A DNA stretch of 64,000 bases from Haliotis asinina (GCF_037392515.1 NC_090283.1:28536249-28600248), one strand, 5' to 3'. Counted from the first letter of the stretch, positions 12,991-25,815 are shown. The notes: generated from the sequence alone by a model not told the origin. Translations and numbers: made by a program.

Positions 12991-13379
12991 ACAGAGATGA
13001 AAATATAACTAGTTTGAAAAAAGATACATTAACGAAGACATTTCTATATAAAACACGGGTTTTCATAAAAAATCTTTAAGAAATGTTAAACTAGTCAAAA
13101 GATGTATCAGTCAGTATATTATCTATTTTGAAATAGGTAAACTAGCGTCCAAAAGAAATGCCATCATGTATATCTCTGGTCTAAAACAAAACTTAAGCTA
13201 AATATGGTAACATGAAATGTTTTATTGCAAAAATCAGTCATTCAGCAACAGTATTTAATAGATAGCAAAAAAGAAAAACGACGCAGCTCATGTTCTAAGA
13301 TCACATGAATGCCACTGAGGTGCATTATCCAATATTCGATCACTAATGCAGAATCAACTGGGAGCTTCTACAACTTTCT
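12991..13379. other. AT-rich sequence, probably LINE 3' UTR remains
   Basis: No gene is recognised. Words such as GGACAGTAAAAATATTAGA resemble the LINE 3' untranslated region but the alignment is weak. Confidence 0.3.
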
Positions 13380-13985
13380 GGGCACCATATATTGTTCAAC
13401 GACGGAGGTGGCAACCTCTAGCACTGAAGCAGGCCCGAACCCGGCTTCAAACTGAGAAGATGAGTTTTCGGACGTTTTGATTAGGGATCCGATGCCATTG
13501 CTTTCGCAGAGCAGCTGCCAAGGCGTTCTTCGTCAATGGTAGATTTTGGTGTTTTCCGGATAAGACGTCTCAGTTATTCCCAAAGCTGCTGAATTGAGGA
13601 CAGATCTTGAAGAGCTGGAACTTGCTTTCGTCACCTAAGTTCACATTTCGCCACTTTCGCTGCTGCCAGTGCAGCACAGTCCTGGTTCATCTCAGTCGGG
13701 CACGTTGGTGTTGGCATGTCAGCATCATGCCCTTGAAAGGTCGATCGGCACAGAGACCATGAATGCTGAGTCGTCTGGTCACAATCTAAGTCCAATACTT
13801 TTGGCGACTGATGACGTTACAGTGGTATATCGTTTCCTCAGGCGCAGCACCCGAAAACATCGGTCTCCACGTTGGGTAGAGACCTTCAGTTTATCACTCT
13901 TTGGCCTGTCAGTACTGCCAGTCTGTCGTGAGCGTGTGACAAGTCTTGGTGGAGTTGCAGCATCCCATGGTCCCATGAAACTTTG
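13380..13985 (-). pseudogene. Tc1/mariner-like transposase fossil
   Basis: On the - strand, high to low, the region shows a Tc1-type helix-turn-helix stretch (RPKSDKLKVSTQRGDRCFRV, LRLRKRYTTV), then a DESKFQLF motif like the FTDESKF of Tc1 transposases, then a degenerate C-terminal part resembling WHRIPNQNVRKLI. The frame changes several times and stops occur, so it is dead. No clear terminal inverted repeats were found by eye. Confidence 0.65.
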
Positions 13986-14394
13986 TGCAAACTTTCCGTT
14001 TTATTCGTATAAATTCGCCTTTTTTTCACAAAATACAAAATGCAAGTACAATAGTTCACAGGGAATAGACATGTTGTGTTCGAGATATATGCTTTAGCTC
14101 CTTTCAAACAGAAAATGAAAGTTGCAAGCGCCATCAGATCCAAGTATAGGTTGTCGATCGATTAAAATTATGTAAGGGAATAAACCTGGTTAGCTTTCAT
14201 ACCCTAATTTGATACAGGTAACTTTGTGCACAGTTTCCGTTTTATTCTTATAAATTCGTTGTTTTTTTTCACAAAATACGAAATGCAAGTACAAACGTTC
14301 ACTGGGACATGTTGTGTTCGAGATATATGTTTTTAGCTCCTTTGAAACAGAAATTAGCTGATGCAAGCGCCATCATCTCCAAGTATAGGTTATC
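13979..14394. repeat. Two diverged direct repeats of about 175 bp
   Basis: 13979-14153 and 14219-14394 share blocks such as TTCCGTTTTATTC, TCACAAAATAC, CATGTTGTGTTCGAGATATA and CAAGCGCCATCA at an offset of about 240 bp. They probably come from an old local duplication or a two-unit repeat element. Confidence 0.75.
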
Positions 14395-15447
14395 ACAGCT
14401 GAAACAAAACCTATTTTATCATCTCTGAAATATATAAAATAAAGTATTAATGATCATTCGAAACATACTGTGAGCATTAACTACTATCATTTTGCATCCG
14501 AGATGTAACGCAAAAGATAGTGACAGCCACCATTTTGAATTCTTTGTGACGAAAGAATCACAGTCAAGCATGTTCTTCCTGACAATTAGTTTTATTTCTA
14601 ATGAATAACATGAATAACTTAAAAACCCTGCAAACTTAAACGAGCTATTAATTGCTGTAGAGCTAGATTGATAGTTCCAAAATGACACAGTGATGGATAT
14701 CATGTTGACATCAGTATTCCACCAGCGATCTCTCGACCACGTTCATCGCCAGTTGTCCCAAATCTTGATGTCTGTGCATGTCTAACTTTAAAGAAAGCTT
14801 AAATCTAGGTATATGAATATTAATGATGAGAAGATACTGATGTAAGCCTGAAAACACTGGTTTTGACCAGATCGAGCGGAATACATCAAGATTTTATAGC
14901 AGTAAATAGAAATACTGTTCAAAACAAATGCATCCTCACGGCTAATGGTTGAGCTCCTGCATAAACACGTATAAACCTTCACCTGCTTTACGAAAGATTC
15001 ACTGTTGGTAAAATGAAACACTTCAACATGATACAAACAGACCTGTACATACTTCACACTTTCGAATATTACTGAAAACAGTGTATTTGTATGTATGAGT
15101 AGGTCTTCATATTGTTGTAATAAATCAGACACGGATGACTTTGGTCTCACTATGAACAAAGTGAAACAATTCTCTGGCGTATTTGGAGACCTATAATATC
15201 CCCAAAATGCTCTATAGAGTTTAGACGAGGACCCTGACATGAAAACAAATTTCCACAGGCATTCGCACGATGTGGCTAAGTCACGCTGGGCTTCAGAGAA
15301 CGGTCATCGAAATATTCTACAACATCCCTGCCTAAGATCTCACTGATAGTCAATCAACTCTCGTCAAACTGTACTTACTCCAGCTGTGCAGTTAGTCATG
15401 AACAAAGGAAATCGACCAGTGGATCCTCCCCATAATGGTGACATCAG
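14395..15447. other. Spacer with an unassigned 150-codon - strand frame
   Basis: A - strand frame at 14788-15240 is open for 150 codons but has no recognisable domain, no splice context and ordinary AT-rich composition. I do not call it a gene. Confidence 0.3.
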
Positions 15448-15955
15448 CGTGGGTGAGTTAAAATTTATAGTCACATCGGCAATATTTAAGCCATATTGTG
15501 ACTAAACAGTTAATATGTTAACTAAAACACTAACACAGATATTATAATATGTAATATATAATCTGTCGAAAGAGCAGTAAAACATCTAGAATACCACAAT
15601 TTTACTTACAAAAATATTACTATTAGGAACTACAGAATATAAAAATTGGCTAAAGATCGCCAATAACTAAATGTAGACCAACTCACTAGGGACCATGGGG
15701 GACTTACAGTACATTTGCTACCTGCATGGACCCTAGCTGGATTTACACCATCCCTTCAGCCGCTGAAACATCAGAGAGATACTACGGGTTTTTTCGTTTT
15801 TTTCTTTTTTTTTTAAAATGGTAACTTTTAATTTCCTTTGAATGTTTCGCGTCTTACTAGGGAGGAAAGTACTTAAAAAAAGCAATGATTAAATGAAAAT
15901 TAACATCTGTAAAAAGATCCTACAATGAAATATTTATCCCCTATGATGACATCAA
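15448..15955 (-). mobile_element. 5'-truncated LINE 3' end, - strand
   Basis: From GGGTGAGTTAAAATTTATAG through the GACTTACAGTACATTTGCTA and TGGATTTACACCATCCCTTC blocks this matches the 3' untranslated region of the LINEs at 55.2 and 60.4 kb. Near 15890-15950 it resembles the last codons of ORF2. It is a typical short 5'-truncated insertion, diverged from the young copies. Confidence 0.7.
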
Positions 15956-16150
15956 AGTTATACCAAAAGAGTGGTGCTGTTTTTCGGCCATGGGGATAGA
16001 AACTGACGCCGGATAGTTTATTGGGCGTCGGCTGGTATAAGTCATCTAGCTCTTTATCCGGATGGGTAGAGGAGATCTCAGAACGTTCTGTTGGTTGGAT
16101 AAGCGACGATGTTGAAGCCACGCTGTCTTCTACACGCCACTTCTACACGG

Positions 16151-16245
16151 AGTGAGTGACTGAGTTTAGTTTTACGCCGCACTCAGCAATATTCCAGCTA
16201 TGTGGCGGCGGTCTGTAAATAATCGAGTCTGTACGGTGATTCTGG
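16151..16245 (+). repeat. Gastropod interspersed repeat, partial + copy
   Basis: GAGTTTAGTTTTACGCCGCA followed by CTCAGCAATATTCCAGCTAT and CTGTAAATAATCGAGTCTG is the 5' third of the family; the rest is missing. Confidence 0.75.
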
Positions 16246-17747
16246 AAAGGGCTTTATCTTACTTGAGAGTAGTCATTTGTGTTAGGCCTAGTGTTTTCTT
16301 CTCATTGATGACGACTGTTATCTCTTGCAATCGCCTTCTGCGACATGCAAGCATTCCACACACTAATAGCTGAAACTTGATATCTGCACTTCATGCTAGC
16401 CCTTGATCACAAAAGGTCCATACAATAACATAGTATAAATAAATGCTTATGTGGAATTAAAAGTGTTGAACTATTTTTTTCCACGTGTATATAAAAATAC
16501 GAAAATGTAAATCATTGATTCTGTAGGCTCGTTTTTAAACTGATTAAAAACATCTACATCTCTGTTTTATAAATTAATGTGTTTGAGTTGTTAATGACTG
16601 CTGCATGGTATATCTTCTCTCATCTTTTTGCTAATGAAACGGGCAAGTCGAAAAACACTCTTACTTTCAGGCTTTATTCTTGCCTCGTCTAGGCAAGTGG
16701 GGAAAAGGAGCTTTCAGAGATATGACAGAACAGATAGTAACGTTCTTTCTGAGATGGCCTTGACGTTGTTGCCATGTATCTGTCATTTTGTACCAGAAGA
16801 GTCAAAATGTATGTTCTGACACGGTAGCGTTGTTTTCAAAGGAATATATTACTTAGTAATATTCTCATGAACCATGGACATACCATGTATTCGTCTTTTG
16901 ACTTCATGTCATGCTTCATCTGATTGAATGTGGTTACCTGAGTCAAGTTGAACATTTTGTGTAAAATTTAAAATACATAATGTAATCAAAAGGCATGGCC
17001 TATATACGTCCGTGATCCGTCCGGTTCCATCCCATTTTCAAAAAAATAAAATTATTTATCATACCCAAGTTCTGGTTTAGGTAAAGGTCCTTGATGAAAA
17101 TTGTCATAAGGTACTATCTAGAGAGGATAATAATTTTACAAGAGTTCAAGACCGTCTAGAGCTCAGCCACGAATAATATCAGTTAACTGTTAAACACTAC
17201 CACTTTATAGGAAGCTACACTACCAATATATGTACATCAAACCTTTATGTCACAACAAGACATGTCATCTCATAGCCAGTGCTTATGATCACATCCAGTT
17301 GCCTTGCGTCGAGTCCAAACCCCTTTACGATTCATCACATCTAGAACGTCTAGATTCGTCAGTATCACTGGCCGCCGACACCGCTGGTTGAACTTGGTGA
17401 GGCGCTTCCAGAAGTCTGGAACAGATTTGCAAAATTCACCATTCGGATGTCTCACACAGAAAGCGTTCTCGTTTGAGTGAATGTTTCACAAATAGTGACA
17501 TAACTACGCACGTAGACACATCTTTTACTACCATTTTTCCATATTTTATGTTATTTCGAAGTCTTTACCTCTGTTCCTCTGTATCTCTAACTGGAAAATA
17601 CAGAAAATATGATCATATTGTACAACATAGTTCCAAAGCTGAAATGCATTGACGCTTTGTACTTATCTTAGGAAGACATATATTTTTTTATATATAAGAC
17701 TACCTTATTCAAACAATTAAAGCCCGAGCAAAGAATCGTTCGAGACC
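16246..17747. other. Spacer before B1
   Basis: No gene is recognised. Short open frames near 16.6-16.8 and 17.3-17.45 kb have no recognisable features. Confidence 0.35.
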
Positions 17748-17920
17748 GTGACAAGAATTCAGCATTGCAAGAAAACTCCAGTTTGATCCAGTTGACGTAC
17801 TTGTTGTACGTGTCTCGTCAGCGGGAGATTGAATATAAAATGGTGAGCTTTGAGTAGTTTGCAGTTTGGGTGCTGCTGTTTGCAAGGCATTGTTATCTGT
17901 TATAAGCCTGGATTCACACG
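17748..17920 (+). promoter_or_regulatory. B1 5' flank with TATA-like box
   Basis: From GTGACAAGAATTC to the ATG this resembles 34164-34303 before B2 (shared GTGACAAGAATTC, CTCCAGTTTGATC and AGTTGA). A TATAAAA at 17834-17840 lies 87 nt before the B1 ATG, with a similar ATATTAAAA near 34238 before B2. It is a candidate core promoter shared by the B genes. Confidence 0.45.
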
Positions 17921-20900
17921 ATGCCGCTCACTGTGGATGGAAACCACATACATGAGAAGCATGGCATCAAACATGTTGATGTTGAAGGTGCAAGCGTCTC
18001 TGGATGCAAAAATGAAAATATCAACGGCATTTATCATGACAAAAATACTGAGGAAAGGCATCCCAACAGCTCAACTGAGAAATCAACGGCCAAACAAAAC
18101 AAACGATACTGGCAAATTGGTTCGATAGTCAGTTGTTTTATTGCCAATTATTTCGCTGGTGGACTCGGAAACTCTTACGGAGTAATGTACACATACATGA
18201 AGGAACCTCTTGGCACCACGGAGTGGGAACTGTCTTGGATAGGATCTCTCATGGGTGCATGTACCGGGTTTGTCTGTACGTTAAGTATTGCTCTGCACTG
18301 ATAAATCATGGTTATTGATATTAGTTATTTTTCAAGTGAATTTAAGTGTTATCATGTATACATACATACACACACATATGCTCATGCTAAACTGCACCAC
18401 GCATAAAATTGAACATTTCCTCATGTTTTCCAGGTATACTTGGAACGTTTTGCGTCGATAGTCTCGGGAGTCGCGTCACCACTGTAATTGGCGCGGTACT
18501 TACTGTACTTGGTTATGCCATTGGCAGTCAGATGAACAATATATACCTGCTGTATTTTACCCTCGGCATTCTTCCAGGTGTGTGAAAACGTGTAACGTGA
18601 ACGGCCGTCATATAGATGATCGAGTCGTGATTTGTGATAAAGTTACTATGAAAAGGTGTTTACGTAACTGGCCTAACAGGTACCTCGTAAAGCTATGGGG
18701 TTCGAATCCCGGTTGGGACTCAGCTCAAAAAGTACTAGAATTTGTACTTAACCAAGCAAGTGCAATCCCAAATATAACATATGTTACATTTGACCACTTT
18801 TTAACTGGCATTGTGTAATCAAAGCTACGTTTGTTTTAAATCATTGTCTGGATATACCAGTTGTGTCCGCGACTTTTCTCATGAGTCACGGAACAAGACA
18901 TTTATGCGTGATTTGCCTCATGGTCAGCATTGAAAGGATAAAACAAGAACTGATCAGTGAACAAGGCATTAGTCTGTCATAACCTAAACTACGTCATCAC
19001 CACCGAGTAGCCAATCACGAGGCTTGGAAATCAGTTTCACATATACTCATGGAACTGAACATGGCAACACATGAAAATACAAGTGTTCCTATAATCTTTT
19101 CCAAGTTTCTTCACAAGCTTTGTATCGCACTTGGGTGAAATTCTAGGAACACTTGTACTTTCAGGTGTTCCATTATTTGTTTCCATGAATATATGGTTGA
19201 TACCAGTTTTGTGGCACGGGTTTCCCAGCGGCGGATGTAAGAAGTAACGTCATCTGCTACTGCTACATCTATTGTGACTTTCAAGTGTGTGGAACTCACG
19301 TTGGAATATATTCAGTAAATGTCCCACTGTATAATTCTGTATAAATATGCTTAAGCTCTGGCGTGGGTCTCTCAGAATATGCTGCACTTTATGCTACAAT
19401 TGTGAATGCCACGTCTTATTTACATAATACTACATTATTGCTCAAGTAAGCTGTTCACTTGTTCACTGTCAGCCAAATCAAACAAACGTAATACATGTAT
19501 TTCCCTCTTTCCCTGACAGGAACAGGTGTGTCAATCGCCTACACCGCCGGTATGGTGCACGTCAACAGACAGTTTTCAAAATGGCGACCAGTTGCCGTTG
19601 GAATAGCAGTAACGGGGATAGCCATAGGAATGCTGTCTTGGCCGCCACTCTCTGCTGCTGTTGCCGAGAATATGGGATGGAGGGGTACATTTCTCATCTA
19701 TGGTGCACTGACGATGCATTTCCTACCATGTGCTCTCCTGATACCTCCGAGGACCGTCAAAGGTGATACCGCAATATTTCAGTTCATTTGCAATTATGTA
19801 AAATATCTGTATCAGTATGATCATGAGCCCACCCATGCATGGGCTGTCATTCTTGATTTTGACGGTTTTCAAGTGTGAGTGTAGTTTTACGCTAATCATA
19901 AGTCTGCTCCAGACTCGATTATTTACAGACCGACTCCACATAAGTGGAATATTGCTGAGTGTGGCGGAAACTAAACTCACGTTTTGAAAAGTACACATAA
20001 TCATAGCAGCACTTGCTCTAGTCTTTGGTTTGGTCCGTGAAAATCAGGGCGATACCCCATTCCTGTTGCTAGACGCGACTAACGGGATTAGGTGGTCAGA
20101 CTCGCTGACTTTGTTGACAGATGTCATCGGTTGCTAAGGTTGCTAAGGTCGATGCTCATGATGCTGATCACTGGACTGCCTTTTACAGTCTCGATTATTT
20201 ACAGACCGACGCCATATAGAGTGCGGCGTTTTAAAAAAACCCAACCAGCCAAACCAATTCTATTTTTTTAAATTATTTATTTCCAGATGTTCATTATCCA
20301 AAGGTCTCATTGAGGGAGATTATGTTCAACTGTTTCAAAATATATCGGTTGCCGGGAGCATTGGCTTTCTCCATTGCTCAACTTACCTTCGGCTTCAGCT
20401 ACTACACGTTCGCAACCTTTCTCCCGGACTACCTCACAACATCATTCAGCATGACGTCAGCGGAGGCTGCGCTCATTGTTTCATCGTCTGGATACGGCAG
20501 TATATTTGGTCGTGTTATATTTTGTGCAATTGCCATGGTGAAAAAGAATGGAATATGCTACATACTGTTCTTTTCGTCCTGCATGTGTGGCATCTCGAAC
20601 ATGATCGTACCACTCTGTGACGGTCCCACAACCCACCATATTAACAGTGCTGTAAATGGACTGGCTATAGGTGAGATTGTTTCCAACATATTATACTACT
20701 CACGTTTACACACGAGTGTCGGCTGCAGTCGGTTCCTCCAATATATACTGTACCATATAGTTAGTGCCTTAGGTGAGACTAAACTTTTGATGGGTAGTAT
20801 ATAAGAATGTCAGTGCCTATGACTATTAAACAAGCTTTTAGGCCAAGGAAGGATCTCGATTCAATCACTTGACGTATTTATTTTCTTTCATATTTCAGGA

Positions 20901-21474
20901 GGTTGGATGGGTGTTTTGTCAGTTGTGTTTGTGGAGCTGTTTGGTCTTGATAATCTGTCAAAAACATTTGGTATGAACATGGTGTGTCAAGGATTTGGGG
21001 CATTGGCCGGACCGCCTATTCAAAGTAAGTTTTAACTAAACAGTTCCTTGTAAACTGTCTCACCGAATGAGTTGGTTATTAGGCGTCGTACAACTCAGCG
21101 TGAGAATATTCTGCTGGATTTCTACACTCTCTCTGAACTCAGTCTGAAACAGGCAAGCTGATTATGACATAAAGATGAGCGATGCCACGTCATATGTGTC
21201 AGGGACTTACTCTAGCCATACCTATGGTAACTGAAGAACAACACCTCATATGATATTGGTCTGATTTGTTTGATATTTTTCAGGTTACCTTGCAACCATA
21301 CTTTGGAAGGACATAACATTCTACAGCGCTGGAACTTCATTTCTTGTGACAACAATGTTGGTAATGGTGGCTTTTTGGCAAAAGAAAAGGGCATCTGGCA
21401 CTTCAAGTGTGCTAACAATAGTGGTTGTTGGTGTCGATAACAAGGGTTTCAGTCAAGACAAAGTACTCAACTGA
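17921..21474 (+). CDS. Gene B1: monocarboxylate-transporter-like MFS protein (six exons)
   Basis: Predicted exons are 17921-18275, 18434-18577, 19520-19762, 20287-20670, 20899-21024 and 21284-21474, giving 480 aa. The ATG has A at -3. The N tail is 62 residues and histidine-, asparagine- and lysine-rich. TM1 starts at RYWQIGSIVSCF; NSYGVMYTYMKEPLG, WELSWIGSL, GSQMNNIYLLYFTLGILP, FSKWRPVAVG, GYGSIFGR and LFGLDNLSKTFG match the SLC16/MCT fold. N84 and S319 occupy the MCT1 TM1 lysine and TM8 aspartate positions; R323 is kept. The tail has VVGVDNKGFSQD. Exon 4 is 384 nt, two codons shorter than in A1, A2 and B2. Introns 2 and 3 contain a hairpin repeat and interspersed repeats. Its closest relative is B2. 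Substrate unknown. Confidence 0.9.
18655..18725 (+). mobile_element. Possible tRNA-like SINE remnant in B1 intron 2
   Basis: GGTTCGAATCC at 18699-18709 is a good box B and GGCCTAACAGG just upstream is a weak box A, with wrong spacing and stems for a working tRNA. It may be a decayed SINE head. Confidence 0.35.
19040..19195. repeat. Imperfect hairpin repeat in B1 intron 2
   Basis: Arms 19040-19094 and 19140-19195 are imperfect reverse complements around a 45-nt loop; for example ACAAGTGTTCCTA pairs with TAGGAACACTTGT. It could be a MITE or an old inverted duplication. No flanking duplication was identified. Confidence 0.7.
19870..19985 (-). repeat. Gastropod interspersed repeat, partial - copy
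   Basis: CCAGACTCGATTATTTACAG and GGAATATTGCTGAGTGTGGC mark a reversed partial copy inside B1 intron 3. Confidence 0.65.
20060..20245 (-). repeat. Gastropod interspersed repeat, - copy
   Basis: GCGACTAACGGGATTAGGTG, AGATGTCATCGGTTGC and CTCGATTATTTACAGACCGA are landmarks of a second reversed copy in the same intron, ending about 40 bp before the exon 4 acceptor. Confidence 0.7.
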
Positions 21475-21937
21475 CGAATGGGACTGCAGAAATGGGGGTT
21501 CATAAACTGCTCGACGATATCCTTGTTGGTGCTGTGTGGTCTGCGATGTTGGTCTCTGAGTTGAGTGTTGACTCCTTGTCTAGTGTCTAGTTTGATTTCT
21601 TTAGGTGAATTGAAACTGGTTGGTGCTATTCTGTGATTTGTGTAAGAGCTTCCTCTGATGCTAGTTCACAACAAACACACAACGTTGTGAATGCGGGAAG
21701 TCATATTGAAACATTACATAGAGCAACGTAGCGACAAGGTAACATGTCATCTGTGAGTGTACTGTGTGGTATGTTTATTTATTCTACAAGACTAACTCTG
21801 TTCTTGAAGCACTCTTGACATGTGCTATCCAGTTCTTGGGATGAAGCTGTACTGTTTCTTTCTTGCTACTTCAACCTCCAAATTCATTTTCAAACTGAGC
21901 ATAACTCATTTAATGTGCATATTAGTGCGCATAATGA

Positions 21938-21943
21938 AATAAA
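21938..21943 (+). other. Possible polyadenylation signal of B1
   Basis: An AATAAA lies about 460 nt after the B1 stop, in AT-rich sequence. Confidence 0.35.
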
Positions 21944-22334
21944 ATGACAGATTGTTTTAAAAAAAACTTTTGTAGCATTTTTAGGCTGGAAGGTGCAAGA
22001 ATTCCTGAAAGGAGGACTCGTGTATTCAAGAACTGTGTACTGAATAATGCAGGGATGCGAAACATCTCGCCTACTGAAATTTAGCTAACACACAAAAAGC
22101 TAAAACATAACACAAATTGGCGAGTGATAATATGCCTCATATGTATTGGAAACCCATTTTGCCACTCACAGAGGAAGAATTAACGACAGGAAGTGATTAA
22201 GCTGGTGACCTTATTCATACAAAAAGACTTTACGTCCATCCAGCAGAGTGTCGCATACAAGATGTACACATATTATCATAACAAAAATATCATCGTGATG
22301 TGTGTCGAGCGACTACGACAGGCTGCGTGTATCT
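21944..22334. other. Spacer after B1
   Basis: No gene or named repeat is recognised. Confidence 0.3.
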
Positions 22335-22670
22335 TACAGTGAGTTAAGGCTTATAGTAACATTGGCAACATTTCAGCCATATCGCGTGACTGTAAAAAGG
22401 TTATCAGCTCATATTAAACGCAATTAAATTCTAAAATCCTGTTAACGAAGGACACTAAAATAACAAGATTATCACAGACAGAGAATTAAAACTTGAATAT
22501 GACTGTAACATTAAACTTTTTTTTATGGACAATGCATTATAAAACGGGTTGGAGATCACAAACAACTGAAGGTAGATCACCAAACTAAGGACCATGGAGA
22601 CTTACGGCGCCTTTGTGTCCTGCGTGAAGCCCAGTTGGATTTACACCATTCCTTCAGCCGCTGATAGTTG
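22335..22670 (-). mobile_element. LINE 3' end, - strand
   Basis: CAGTGAGTTAAGGCTTATAG, TTTCAGCCATATCG, CTGAAGGTAGATCACCAAAC and TGGATTTACACCATTCCTTC match the LINE 3' untranslated region at 55.2-55.5 kb, with many differences. It is an old 5'-truncated insertion. Confidence 0.65.
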
Positions 22671-23868
22671 CGGGAAAATTATACACTTCAATATAATGAT
22701 TACGTTCAACACTTAAGTTTACAAGACACATATAGAAAAATTGCAATATAAATCGGTTCAAGACATTATAATCCTTCTGTTGTGACAATTCGACTAGAGG
22801 ATCGTCCATTTCGGTGAAACGCAGGAGTATGTTCCTCAGTACCCCTTTTCTAGGTTTCCAGCAAAAAGAACACGTCTCAATGCACAATAAGCATAGAACT
22901 TAACAAGTAACATCAAAGATAAAGTTGACCATTGTGTGCGTTTAATAAACAGCACACATTAGTATACTATTATGAAGTAGACCAGTCAATGAAAACTGAC
23001 TTTACCATGGGCAACAAGTCTGTCGGGATATTAAAGCAAATAGATACATTCAGAAGAAGGTATGGGAGCCTGGGAGCATTCTGCCGGTACACGATGTTTC
23101 AGTGTTCTGGAATAAGAGCGACCTGGGGAAACTGAAATAACTTACAACCTGACATGGCTCTTGCCTAATAATTTTGGGAAACAACAGAAATCAGATTACT
23201 TTACATAGTACCAACTATTTTTCTCTTAGTTACACCTTCCTTGTTATACATCTCATTCGTTAGCACGGCAGAAACCGGCCACAACCAGGACACATCAACC
23301 TATCGCACCATTACAACAAAACACCTCTCATCGAAATATGCACCCTCATGACAAACTTTAACTGGTATAAAACGTCGCATAAACCTTTGTGTAATGAAGA
23401 CCGGATTCGTGGCCGAGAGTGGTTCCACATCTTCAAGTCACGTGAACAGCACGTGGAATTCTTTGATACTGTCATATACCCGAGCTTAGCCCTATAAATT
23501 GACTGTATTTGTGGAAGGATACTTTTGTCTTGAATGAAACCAATGTGTTCCATAAGCATGTACTTTGGAGAGGGAAGACCTGTGTTTTGTTCATACTGGC
23601 TATACTAAGGTTTGTGGGTCGTAAACATCTTCTCCCACTCCGAACTTCATATGTTTTATCCAATCACTGTGGACGCCGTCAGGCTACGCATCATTAACAG
23701 GCATATTAATATGCATCTAATTTTGATGCAATATGCGTTCTTGCGATAGGTACAACCGTGCTGTTAAACACTCCTAATGGCATATTGGTTGCAGATGAAA
23801 AACCTTCATTTTGGCCTCTTTGTGATAGCAGCGTATTTTTTCCAAGTTGTGAAAGTGAGTCCTCCACG
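22671..23868. other. Spacer
   Basis: Several short open frames on both strands, none with a recognisable domain. Confidence 0.3.
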
Positions 23869-24058
23869 TGAGTGAGTTTAGTTTTACGTCGCACAATATT
23901 CCAGCTACGTGGTGGCGGTTTGTAAATAAACCGATCTGGACCACACAATCCAGTGATCAAAAGCACAAGCATCGATCTGCGTAATTGGGAACCGATGACA
24001 TGTGTCAGCCATGTCAGCGAGCCTGGCCACCCGATCCCATTAGTCGCCTTTTACGACA
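23869..24058 (+). repeat. Gastropod interspersed repeat, + copy
   Basis: A nearly complete copy: GAGTTTAGTTTTACGTCGCA, ATATTCCAGCTACGTGG, AACCGATGACATGTGTCAGC and CCACCCGATCCCATTAGTCG. Confidence 0.75.
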
Positions 24059-24060
24059 AT

Positions 24061-24560
24061 TACACAGAGAGAAAGTGGTTATCTAATTGTAGTTGCTTGT
24101 TACTCAGATAAATATTTGATAATTTAGTCATTGACGACAACATGATCCATTTACAGCTTGGTGTCTGCCGTACGTACTCCTTTCTGATTGTCAGAAGTAG
24201 TATTTCAGTATATGAGTACAGAACTTTAAATCAAACATTTTTGTTTATAAATGCCCTTTTAAAAGAAGTGAACTTCAGATGACATGTTCATGAAAACACT
24301 ATTATCTCATAGACAACACATACTTTAGGAGAAACACTCAGAATTGTACTGCTTATATTATGATATAGTGCCTCATTTTTCAATACCAAAATATACATAA
24401 TAATGTAGTTATGACAACTGTGCTAAAAGATGTTATGTTGTATACCACAGGGTCGTGTAGCGTTATTAGTAGATACTGTTGCCATCGTGGATCACGATAA
24501 TGCGAGTCACATCACAAGGATGGTCTCTACGTCAAGCAGCGCTTAAAAGTTCTTTCATAT
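24061..24560. other. AT-rich spacer
   Basis: No gene or named repeat is recognised. Confidence 0.3.
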
Positions 24561-25194
24561 TGTTACGAGTGTGTATTGTCTGTGTAATTTGTTATTAATT
24601 AATTAATTATTATTATTGGGTCGCAACACTTAGTGTTTTGAATATTAGATATGATGGGTCACATTTCGTTTTAATAGCTGGTCAACACTTTTAGCATTTT
24701 GCTTTTCCGGAATTTATGTGCCCCTGGTTTTTGATGTGTTTACTTCTGTGAGACTTATTCTACTTTGTTGATGATGTTCGTTTGTGCCCGAACGTTCGGG
24801 AAATCACTTAGAATATATAAAAAGGCTGGTCGCTGTGTTGCTGTGTTGAGGGCGACACTCATTCTTTCTTGTTTGCTGGAGTTACATCTCTGCCACGCTT
24901 GATCATCAAAACCCGTCAACGCCTGACCTTCATTATCTGCTGTCGCACCGATCGCTGTGTTGACATTCTGCCATAGTTGATTCTCTCTCACACCAAGACT
25001 TTGGTGAGTTTGCTATATTGTATTTTGTGACCCATTGACTTAGATTTTGTCTCTCTTGAATTTGTACCTGAAATCTGCATTTTTATATTGACTTGTGACT
25101 TTGTATACCTTGCTCTCTTTGCATAAAAATACTATCTGAATATTTTAAACCTGTCTTTGTTCTGTTTTGATGGTTCACAAGGGGATTTCTGACA
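24561..25194 (+). mobile_element. Solo LTR (retroelement fossil)
   Basis: A 634-bp block starting TGTTACGAGTGTGTATTG and ending GGGGATTTCTGACA (TG...CA ends) matches, in the opposite orientation, the LTRs at 38897-39476 and about 47.97-48.55 kb. No internal retroelement sequence adjoins it, so it is probably a solo LTR left by recombination. Five-base flanking duplications were not evident. Confidence 0.65.
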
Positions 25195-25552
25195 TTGTTA
25201 TCACGGTAAATATGTAACCGTAAAAATATCACATACGTATTTATTTCATTGAATGTATTTATCCTTGAAAAAACCTGTGTAGTTAATCCGAGGTGTAATC
25301 AGATTTATAACTTTAACAAAAAGAAAATGAACTGAAGCGCAATGTTTGATGTCATTTGTGAACTTATCAGAATGCGTCGGCAAGCAGATGTCTTATACTG
25401 CTGGAGGGTGATGTTATGTCAGACGTTTGTGATGCTGAAGTCGGAAATTATTAAACAAAGATGTGAAATGCTATGCGTGGTTAATAAAATATAATATAGA
25501 TCAGTATGAAAAGCACTGCGACAAATCATCGATCTAGATTCTTTGAGTGAGT
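25195..25552. other. Spacer
   Basis: No gene or named repeat is recognised. Confidence 0.3.
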
Positions 25553-25815
25553 GAGTGAGTAAGTATTTAACGTCACATTGGCAATATTTCAGTCATACTG
25601 TGACGAGATCATGCTTGATATTGAAATGAAATATGTATACATTATAAAACCTGTCACCAAAGGACAGTAAAACAACCGGAATATCACAATTACAATTGAA
25701 ACAAGTATGGAAAGTTAAAACTGATATCACTATTCTGATAATACAATATAAAATCACCACCAACTGAAGGTAGATCACCATACTAGGAACCATGGGGACT
25801 TAAAATACATTTGCA
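25553..25815 (-). mobile_element. LINE 3' end, - strand
   Basis: (GAGT)n followed by AAGTATTTAACGTCACATTG, GGACAGTAAAACAAC and CTGAAGGTAGATCACCATAC closely follows the 3' end of the LINE at 55158. It is truncated before ORF2. Confidence 0.75.

Noticed and set aside
13669-14097. A 142-codon + strand frame
   Set aside because: It is the antisense shadow of the Tc1-like fossil and the adjoining direct repeats.
14788-15240. A 150-codon - strand protein
   Set aside because: Open but without recognisable domain, splice sites or homologous counterpart in the window; it may be chance in AT-rich DNA.
18655-18725. A tRNA gene in B1 intron 2
   Set aside because: A good box B is present but the stems, spacing and box A do not fit a cloverleaf; a SINE remnant is more likely.
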